A stretch of DNA of 5,734 nt, taken from assembly GCA_030597865.1 (NCBI GenBank), contig JAUVQZ010000186.1:1-5734 (forward strand). The letters run 5' to 3'. The position numbers and the translations under genes are program-made. Of this stretch, positions 1 through 5,002 are shown in pieces. This stretch comes from Pseudomonadota bacterium (GTDB lineage Bacteria > Desulfobacterota > Desulfobulbia > Desulfobulbales > SURF-16). Numbering within the stretch: the first letter of the stretch is position 1; every line of letters begins with the position of its first letter. The notes below the pieces were generated by a model. That model did no database searches, was not told where the DNA came from, and saw only the letters and a list, made by a program, of their open reading frames with translations.

Positions 1-200
1 GGACCGGTGGCGAGGAGGTGGTCAAGAAATCCCTGGCCGAGATTGAAAATGATGTGCTCCATGAACTGATCGGCGCCCATAGCAAATACCAGGGCCGTGA
101 ACAGGAGTTGGCCCAATTGTCCCTGGCAATCCGCGACCTGGTCCTCAAGGATGATGTTGAAGATGACGAATTGCTCGGGCTTTTCTCGGAGCAGGTCTGA
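1..200 (+). CDS. C-terminal end of an upstream gene, probably an SbcD/Mre11-type DNA repair nuclease subunit (partial)
   Basis: The reading frame is open from the left edge (first full codon at position 3) to a TGA at 198-200, giving 65 visible residues of a longer protein. The GTG at 18 is not a good start. The purine-rich GAGGAG lies directly against it with no spacer, and the frame continues upstream. The visible tail is acidic and probably helical (it ends DDELLGLFSEQV) and has no catalytic motif, so sequence alone does not identify it. The assignment comes from context: the next gene starts 3 bp after this stop and encodes an SbcC/Rad50-type ATPase, whose usual operon partner is the SbcD/Mre11 metallophosphoesterase encoded just upstream. 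In that family the C-terminal helices contact the Rad50 coiled-coil base. That a coding region ends here is well supported. The SbcD identity is an inference; another small DNA-metabolism protein is possible. Confidence 0.5.
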   Translation, partial: TGGEEVVKKSLAEIENDVLHELIGAHSKYQGREQELAQLSLAIRDLVLKDDVEDDELLGLFSEQV

Positions 201-203
201 GCC

Positions 204-2645
204 ATGAAAATCCTCTCTATTTCCTTAAAAAACATCAAATCCCACCGTGACCTGGAGCTGGATTTCGCCAGCGGCATCAACGTCCTTTCCGGGGTCAACG
301 GCATCGGCAAAAGCACGATCTTTGAGGCCATTGGCTACGCCCTGTTCGGGGTTGATGCCCGGGACTTTGTCGGTAACATCGACCGTTTCATCACCATCGG
401 CGCCAAAAAGGGCGAAATAGCCGTAACCTTTGCCGTGGATGGCGGTGATACCTATCGGGCCTCCCGCAGTGTCGGGGCCGGTTCCAAATGGCTGTTGGCC
501 AAGGAGCTAGGCGAGTCCTTTGAGGTTGAAGACCATGCCGGCGCCCCGGAAACAGAAGCCCGGATCAAGGAACTGCTCGGACTCAATAGCGCCCGGGCCC
601 TGGCCGACCAATTTAAACTGGTGATCGGCCCCTTCCAGAACGAATTCCTCGGTCCTTTTGTCCTCAAACAGCCGACCAAGCGCCAGGAAGCCTTTGACGA
701 GATCCTCGGCATTGATGCCTGGCGAAAAACATATAAAGGCACCAAAACACTGCTATCGGCAGTCAAAAACAAGATCAAGGTCTTGACTGTTGAGATAGAG
801 GGTAAACAGGAACAGGTTGCCATCCTGCCCGAACGGAAAAAGGAATTGACCGGCTCTATCGCCGAGGTTGACGCACAACAGAAGGAACTGACCGGCAAGG
901 AAAAAACTTTAGCCGAGACCGAAAAACAACTCAGCAAACTAGATGGCCAGGAAAAAACGGCTCATACCGTCAAGTCTGACATTCAGGTGCTTGATAGTCG
1001 CATTCGTGATGGCAAAGAAAAAATAGCCGACCAGGAGAAAAGGGTTAAAGAAGCCGAGCAGGCCCTTGCAACTTTGGACAAGACCAAGGCTGGCAAGGAA
1101 GCGTTTGAGGCGGCTGAGGCTAATCTTAAGACCTTGCGGGAGCAAGAGAAACAGAGAAGGGAAATCGACAAGGATATAACGGCCCTGGATAAAGAAAGTG
1201 CCCGCCTTGCCCAGGCATTGGAACACGAAGAGCGTGAAGTAGAGAAAACCGAGACACAACTTACGGCAGAGGAAAGCCAGCTCAAAAAAGCTCAGAAAGA
1301 CCTTGCCGTGGATGACAGCGTAAACAAAACGGCAGCCCGTCTGCCGGAGCTGAGAAGAGAGGTTGAAAAGCTGCGCTCGGCCCAGGGCCTTCTTGAGGGC
1401 AAGCGGGCAGGCTTACAGGAAGGCAAGGAAAAACTGGCCGAAGGGGTCTGCCCGTTCTTCAAGGAACAGTGCCAGAATATTGCCGGCAAAGCCCCCCGTG
1501 ACGTGTTCAGCGCCAGGGTAGACGAACTGGACAAAGAGGGTCTTGATCTGGGCAAACTATTGGCTGGACTGGGCCAGGAGATCGAGACGGCAGAAAAAGC
1601 CCGACAGGAACTGGAATCACTTACGATAAGAGGGCAGGAACTTGAAAAACAGCTGAACGCCCTGGCCAAGAGGCGAGATGATAACGATAAACGCAAGAGG
1701 TCACTTGCCGGGACCAAAAAACAGCAGGCAGAGGCCGAGGAAAAGGCCGTAGCCCGGAAAGAGGATATCAAGAAGTATAGCAATCTGGATAACGAAATAA
1801 CCAAGATTGCTACATTACGGACGGAACACCAGGCTGCCAGAGATGCCTTCTTTGCCAATCAAAAAGACGCCCAGGATCTTAATAATCGCCGTGAAAAATT
1901 GAAGGAGTGGACAAGACTTTTAGAGGTGATAAAAACCGATCTAGCTGCCAAACAGAAAGAGCTTGCCGAGCTGGAGCAAGATTATGATCCGAAAGGCCAC
2001 GCTGAGGTTCGCCTGGCAAAAGAGCAACTGGTCGCAGAGGTTGCCACAATAAAGCAAAAAATCAATGCTCTCGGCAAGGACCGACTCCGCCTTGAAGAAG
2101 AGATCAAAAAAATGAACCGGATCAAAGAAGAGATCAAGGCCCGGTTGGCTGAAAAGAAAATCTTGGCAGGTAAAGAAGAGTTGGTCAAATTTTTACGGAG
2201 CAAGATCTTTAATAATGTTTCAACGCAACTCTCAGAACGTTTCCGGGAAGAAATAAGTTTGCGGGCGGATACTATTTACCGCAACATAGCTGAAACCGAT
2301 GAAGAGCTTTACTGGGGCGACAAATACAAGATCGTGCTGCGGGATATGCAGGATGGGGAGATAAGGGAGCGTAACGATGACCAATTGTCCGGTGGGCAGA
2401 CGATGAGCGCCGTGGTATCCCTACGCTTGGCGTTGTTGCAAACCATCGGCGCCAGGATTGCCTTTTTTGATGAGCCTACTTCAAATCTGGATGCCGCCCG
2501 CCGGGCCAATCTGGCCCATGCCTTTCGGGCTATTGACGTCGGGCGTGAAGAGGTAACCGAACACTGGTACGACCAACTTTTTCTGATTAGTCACGATGTA
2601 GCATTCACGGAGGTGACCGATCAGATTATTTCTCTTGAAAAGTGA
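204..2645 (+). CDS. sbcC: SbcC/Rad50-like SMC-family ATPase with an atypical zinc hook
   Basis: This is a complete 813-residue protein with the split ABC ATPase head of SMC/Rad50 proteins. The N-terminal lobe has Walker A (GVNGIGKST, residues 30-38), a Q-loop (GPFQNEF, Q145) and the RQEAFDEILGID stretch (160-171) typical of Rad50/SbcC. Residues about 180-700 are two long Lys/Glu/Gln-rich heptad arms. They meet at an apex with C416 and C423 (CPFFKEQC). The C-terminal lobe has the signature LSGGQ (728-732), Walker B IAFFDEP (D756, E757), the D-loop SNLD (760-763) and the H-loop histidine H797. Family members tether DNA ends and, with an SbcD/Mre11 nuclease, open hairpins and process breaks in an ATP-dependent way in the cytoplasm. 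It is shorter than E. coli SbcC (about 1,050 residues) and nearer archaeal Rad50 in length. ATG 204 follows the previous stop by 3 bp, with GGAG at 188-191 and AGG at 193-195 as weak Shine-Dalgarno candidates, so co-translation is likely. The ATPase family is certain; a strict sbcC assignment is less so. Confidence 0.9.
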   Translation: MKILSISLKNIKSHRDLELDFASGINVLSGVNGIGKSTIFEAIGYALFGVDARDFVGNIDRFITIGAKKGEIAVTFAVDGGDTYRASRSVGAGSKWLLAKELGESFEVEDHAGAPETEARIKELLGLNSARALADQFKLVIGPFQNEFLGPFVLKQPTKRQEAFDEILGIDAWRKTYKGTKTLLSAVKNKIKVLTVEIEGKQEQVAILPERKKELTGSIAEVDAQQKELTGKEKTLAETEKQLSKLDGQEKTAHTVKSDIQVLDSRIRDGKEKIADQEKRVKEAEQALATLDKTKAGKEAFEAAEANLKTLREQEKQRREIDKDITALDKESARLAQALEHEEREVEKTETQLTAEESQLKKAQKDLAVDDSVNKTAARLPELRREVEKLRSAQGLLEGKRAGLQEGKEKLAEGVCPFFKEQCQNIAGKAPRDVFSARVDELDKEGLDLGKLLAGLGQEIETAEKARQELESLTIRGQELEKQLNALAKRRDDNDKRKRSLAGTKKQQAEAEEKAVARKEDIKKYSNLDNEITKIATLRTEHQAARDAFFANQKDAQDLNNRREKLKEWTRLLEVIKTDLAAKQKELAELEQDYDPKGHAEVRLAKEQLVAEVATIKQKINALGKDRLRLEEEIKKMNRIKEEIKARLAEKKILAGKEELVKFLRSKIFNNVSTQLSERFREEISLRADTIYRNIAETDEELYWGDKYKIVLRDMQDGEIRERNDDQLSGGQTMSAVVSLRLALLQTIGARIAFFDEPTSNLDAARRANLAHAFRAIDVGREEVTEHWYDQLFLISHDVAFTEVTDQIISLEK

Positions 2646-2718
2646 AGAGGGACAACTCACCCTGCCCAGACATCAACTCTTTTATAGTAGAGTGAACCAT
2701 ATCTTACCCAGTCCACCC
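2646..2718. other. Convergent intergenic gap between the ATPase gene and bioD
   Basis: This 73-bp gap separates two genes whose 3' ends face each other. I looked for a bidirectional terminator and found none. The only symmetrical element is ACTCT/AGAGT (2676-2680 with 2689-2693) around an 8-nt AT-rich loop. Its stem is short, has little GC, and carries no T-tract on either strand. Transcription may end by Rho or run into the opposing gene. Confidence 0.5.
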
Positions 2719-3384
2719 TTAGGGGAGTAAGGCCGCGCCAATCTCCGCAAAAAAGCGGCGGCCCTCATCAAAATCAACACAACGGGGCAACCTACCAAGG
2801 ATTGGCAGGCCGGTGATCCTGGCAATGGTTGCCATATTGTCCTGAACCAGGAGATCGTCCTGGTCGTAGCTCTCTTCATCGGAAAAGATGATGCCAAGGA
2901 GGGGAATTTTTCGAGCTTGCAGGGCCTCAACGCTGAGCAGGGTATGGTTGAGGGTGCCGAGACCGGAACGGGCCACCAGAATTGTCGGCACGGGATGGGC
3001 TTTCATAAAATCGACAAGCAGGGTCTCATCATTAAGGGGTACACAGAGGCCTCCGGCCCCTTCCATCACCAACACATCATAGCAGTTTTTTTGGGCTATT
3101 ACCGCGCTCAGGCGCGCAGGATCAACCTCCTCCCCCTGTTGACGGGCAGCAAGATGGGGAGAGGCGGCCAGGCCAAAATGATACACCACCTCACCCTGTA
3201 CACCACTCTTCTCCTCACAGTAGAGACAATCATCGGCCTGCTCCCCCCCGCAGCTCACCAACTTCAGATAACCGACATCCACCCCTCTATTTTTTAAATA
3301 ATCGAGGAGCAGGGCCGCCACCAGGGTCTTACCCACTGAGGTGTCGGTACCGGTAATCATGATCTTTGCAGGTATAGAACTCAT
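2719..3384 (-). CDS. bioD: ATP-dependent dethiobiotin synthetase BioD
   Basis: BioD closes the ureido ring of 7,8-diaminopelargonic acid using CO2 and ATP, giving dethiobiotin, the next-to-last step of biotin synthesis; it is a cytoplasmic homodimer. The 221-residue product matches the usual family length (about 225). It has the family P-loop GTDTSVGKT (12-20), the SPHLAAR stretch (75-81), EGAGG (108-112), and VARSGLGTLNHTLL (137-150), which corresponds to the nucleotide/dimer region. The lysine of the substrate loop is present (K41), but the loop reads KLVSCG rather than the common KPxxSG form, and cysteines sit at 45, 53 and 56. The ATG at 3384 is chosen over an in-frame start 27 codons upstream for two reasons: it has a strong Shine-Dalgarno at 3400-3393, and it overlaps the bioC stop by 4 bp (ATGA). 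It is the last gene of the hydrolase-bioC-bioD operon. Confidence 0.95.
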   Translation of the reverse strand: MSSIPAKIMITGTDTSVGKTLVAALLLDYLKNRGVDVGYLKLVSCGGEQADDCLYCEEKSGVQGEVVYHFGLAASPHLAARQQGEEVDPARLSAVIAQKNCYDVLVMEGAGGLCVPLNDETLLVDFMKAHPVPTILVARSGLGTLNHTLLSVEALQARKIPLLGIIFSDEESYDQDDLLVQDNMATIARITGLPILGRLPRCVDFDEGRRFFAEIGAALLP

Positions 3385-4178
3385 ATCTCTTTCTCCCTCC
3401 CCCCTTGACAAGTGAGGATGTAAATATCGTAGGTGATGGTATAGCCCCCTGTGCTGGCAAACCAATGGCCCAGGCTATTCAAGGCAGCCCTGCTGAGATG
3501 GGGGACCTTGTCATGATAACCGCCAGTGCCTGTTTTCTTGATGTGATCGAGGATGTCAAAAAAAGTGGCGTACTCCCTCTGCACCACCCTGCTGATGAGT
3601 TCCACCCCGGTAAACACCTGACGAGCGAACGCCTCGGCATCCCTGGCCGGACAAAAGGATTCGGCGGGCAAGCGGATGGCAGGATCAACAATCTCCCGCA
3701 TGGCAGTGGCAAGCTCCTTAAAGGATCCAGGACCAAAGAGCGACAGGGCCACCATGCCATTGTCGTTTACCAGGCGGCCCAGATGACCAAAGGTGGCCGG
3801 CAGATCGTTAAACCATTGCAGGGTGGCATTACTCACCACCAGATCATAACGTTCAGCCGTGGTTCTGATAAAGGACTCGCCATCAACACAGTGAAACTGA
3901 ACACGTTCTGAGTTGGCCACCTTGTGACGGGCATGCTCCACCATGGTTTCGGCAAAATCCAGGGCATCAATCCGGGCCTCTGGAAACCTCTCGACAAGCA
4001 GCTTGGTCAGGTTGCCGGTGCCGCAGCCGATTTCAAGAATCCTAGCAGGTTGTTTTGACAGTGAATCCAGCAACCAACCGGCGGCCTCCCTTTGAACGTG
4101 GGCGTACCTGTCGTATGAGTGGGCAGCGCGCGAAAAACGCTGGCGAATATAATCCTTGGCTTTCTCTTTAGGCGGCAT
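3381..4178 (-). CDS. bioC: Malonyl-ACP O-methyltransferase BioC
   Basis: BioC methylates the free carboxyl of malonyl-ACP using S-adenosylmethionine, disguising it as a fatty-acid primer so that two elongation rounds yield pimeloyl-ACP methyl ester. The 265-residue product has the class I methyltransferase SAM motif ILEIGCGTGN (47-56) and the acidic strand-2 end DALDFAETM (71-79). It also has features particular to BioC: the N-terminal FSRAAHSYDRYAHVQ (15-29), VSNATLQWFND (115-125), SLFGPGSFKEL (146-156) and HIKKTGTGG (212-220). Its length fits E. coli BioC (251 residues) with a few extra residues at the C-terminus. ATG 4178 lies 6 bp after the hydrolase stop. No clear Shine-Dalgarno precedes it (upstream reads GTTATAATACGCC), so initiation probably depends on ribosomes finishing the hydrolase gene. 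The stop at 3383-3381 overlaps the bioD ATG. The tail QGGREKEI is encoded by the bioD ribosome binding site. No internal disruption is seen. Confidence 0.95.
   Translation of the reverse strand: MPPKEKAKDYIRQRFSRAAHSYDRYAHVQREAAGWLLDSLSKQPARILEIGCGTGNLTKLLVERFPEARIDALDFAETMVEHARHKVANSERVQFHCVDGESFIRTTAERYDLVVSNATLQWFNDLPATFGHLGRLVNDNGMVALSLFGPGSFKELATAMREIVDPAIRLPAESFCPARDAEAFARQVFTGVELISRVVQREYATFFDILDHIKKTGTGGYHDKVPHLSRAALNSLGHWFASTGGYTITYDIYILTCQGGREKEI
3393..3400 (-). promoter_or_regulatory. Ribosome binding site of bioD, inside the bioC 3' end
   Basis: On the - strand, GGAGGGAG lies just before the bioD ATG at 3384, with 8 nt between the GGGAG core and the start codon (11 nt from the GGAGG core). 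It is embedded in the last codons of bioC and, with the ATGA overlap, fixes the bioD start and suggests translational coupling. Confidence 0.8.
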
Positions 4179-4184
4179 GGCGTA

Positions 4185-4856
4185 TTATAACAGGTAAGAG
4201 CGGGGATGGGTAAAGAGGAGATGTCCGGCGGCCTCGACCACCTGCTCAACGGCACCGGCTATCTGCGGACGCTGCAGACAAGGGGCGACAACATCCTTAC
4301 GGCCATGAATGACCTGAACGGAAACACCGTCAGGGGCCTGGCCAGCCAAAGGAAAGGAGGCGAGATAATCCAGACCGGCCACCAGGAAATCCTGACTCAG
4401 GCGGGCCAGGTAGCCGATCTCCAGCTCCTCAGCAAAACAACGATACATATCCTTATGCCCCAAGAAACATTTCCTGTAAAATCCCTGCATTGATTTTTGC
4501 AGACCGGCGCCAAGATCCGCCTTAATGGCAGCAATTTCTGCAGGGGGCCAATGGCTGCGCCCGGCCAGCAGGGTAACCGAGGAGACCTGCTCAGGATAGG
4601 TGGTGGCAAAGTCCCAGGCCAGATTGGCGCCCATGGACCAGCCCACCAAGGCGACCTTGGCCACCTGCATCTGGGCAAGATACTCCTTAAGCTCTGCCAC
4701 CTGGTCGGCATGACAAAATTCTGTGGGCACAACCAGGTCAGCATCCTCAGGCCAAACCCCATGGCGTGCCACCTGGCCGTCAAAACCCCAGCCTGGCAAA
4801 AAAACCAACGTTTCCTGCTGGTTACCTGTGCCCCTTTGTATCCGTGTAAAGGTCAT
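4185..4856 (-). CDS. bioH: BioH-like alpha/beta hydrolase, probable pimeloyl-ACP methyl ester esterase
   Basis: This is a cytoplasmic alpha/beta-fold hydrolase of 223 residues from the chosen start. It has the oxyanion-region motif LPGWGFDG (20-27), the nucleophile elbow GWSMG with Ser74 (72-76), an acidic residue in IHGRKDVV (Asp188), and the final His212 in AAGHLLF, giving a complete Ser-Asp-His triad in normal order. It has no signal peptide or membrane segment. Being the first gene of an operon with bioC and bioD points to removal of the methyl group from pimeloyl-ACP methyl ester, which ends the BioC-started chain extension. It is shorter than E. coli BioH (256 residues), and I cannot exclude another gatekeeper esterase type such as BioG or an unnamed analogue. 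In-frame upstream starts exist (TTG 4922, ATG 4898), but both overlap a good promoter. ATG 4856 has AGGA at 4869-4866 (9-nt spacing) and leads straight into the first beta strand. Confidence 0.75.
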   Translation of the reverse strand: MTFTRIQRGTGNQQETLVFLPGWGFDGQVARHGVWPEDADLVVPTEFCHADQVAELKEYLAQMQVAKVALVGWSMGANLAWDFATTYPEQVSSVTLLAGRSHWPPAEIAAIKADLGAGLQKSMQGFYRKCFLGHKDMYRCFAEELEIGYLARLSQDFLVAGLDYLASFPLAGQAPDGVSVQVIHGRKDVVAPCLQRPQIAGAVEQVVEAAGHLLFTHPRSYLL

Positions 4857-4865
4857 AAAACCCTG

Positions 4866-4869
4866 TCCT
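4866..4869 (-). promoter_or_regulatory. Likely ribosome binding site of the BioH-like gene
   Basis: AGGA on the - strand lies 9 nt before ATG 4856, within a purine-rich run (GGGGCAGGACAGGG). An AGGG sits closer, with 4-nt spacing. This supports 4856 as the start rather than the longer in-frame options. Confidence 0.55.
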
Positions 4870-4893
4870 GCCCCGTGGTTGATAAGAGCGGTC

Positions 4894-4922
4894 ACCATAC
4901 CCGCCCTCTTTTTCACTGTCAA
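4894..4922 (-). promoter_or_regulatory. Sigma70-type promoter of the biotin operon
   Basis: On the - strand a perfect -35 hexamer TTGACA (4922-4917) is followed by a 17-bp spacer (4916-4900) and the -10 hexamer TATGGT (4899-4894), which matches TATAAT at 4 of 6 bases. The expected transcription start is near 4887, giving a leader of about 30 nt before ATG 4856. The promoter lies just downstream of the terminator of the preceding acetyl-CoA synthetase gene, where an operon promoter would be expected. I see no convincing BirA-type or other operator palindrome around it. Confidence 0.65.
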
Positions 4923-4938
4923 TCAGGGAGGCTCAAAC

Positions 4939-4982
4939 AAAAAAAAGGGCGCTCAAGCTTAACACAAGCCAGAGCGCCCTTT
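4939..4982 (-). terminator. Intrinsic terminator of the acetyl-CoA synthetase gene
   Basis: Read on the - strand, the outer stem AAAGGGCGCTC (4982-4972) pairs perfectly with GAGCGCCCTTT (4954-4944). An inner GCTT/AAGC stem (4969-4966 with 4960-4957) closes a 5-nt loop. The stem is followed by a run of eight T residues (4946-4939), the classic Rho-independent form. It starts about 20 bp after the acetyl-CoA synthetase stop at 5003. The + strand lacks an equally good T-tract, so it acts on leftward transcription. Confidence 0.92.
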
Positions 4983-5002
4983 CTCCCTTGAAGAGAGGAG
5001 AG

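Noticed and set aside
18..200. A standalone 60-residue small protein starting at GTG 18
   Set aside because: The frame is open to the window edge, and the only purine-rich run abuts the GTG with no spacing; the end of a longer gene is more likely.
452..1858. Long open frames on the - strand inside the ATPase gene (for example 452-937 and 1292-1858, up to 188 codons)
   Set aside because: Their products are Ser/Leu/Arg-rich low-complexity shadows of Lys/Glu-rich coiled-coil codons, with no family motifs or convincing start sites; the + strand protein is certain.
2095..2137. 13-bp direct repeat (AAGAAGAGATCAA) at 2095-2107 and 2125-2137, spaced exactly 10 codons apart
   Set aside because: It encodes two similar Glu/Ile/Lys heptads in a coiled coil, so codon and residue bias explain it.
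2683..2688. TATAGT as a + strand -10 box reading towards bioD
   Set aside because: No -35-like hexamer lies 16-18 bp upstream; a lone AT-rich hexamer in an intergenic gap is expected by chance.
2676..2693. Inverted repeat ACTCT/AGAGT as a possible bidirectional terminator
   Set aside because: The stem is only 5 bp and AT-rich, the loop is 8 nt, and there is no T-tract on either side.
2731..2766. GC-rich hairpin (CCGC with a loop of six A, then GCGG) near the bioD 3' end
   Set aside because: The inner stem is only 4 bp, it lies in coding sequence for conserved-looking residues, and no T-tract follows.
3405..3410. TTGACA on the + strand at the bioC end as an antisense promoter
   Set aside because: At 17-bp spacing the -10 position reads CGTAGG, so no promoter is supported.
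2888..4991. Open frames on the + strand opposite bioD, bioC and the hydrolase (for example 3405-3911 and 4497-4991)
   Set aside because: They are antisense to genes with full sets of family motifs, and their own products resemble no known fold.
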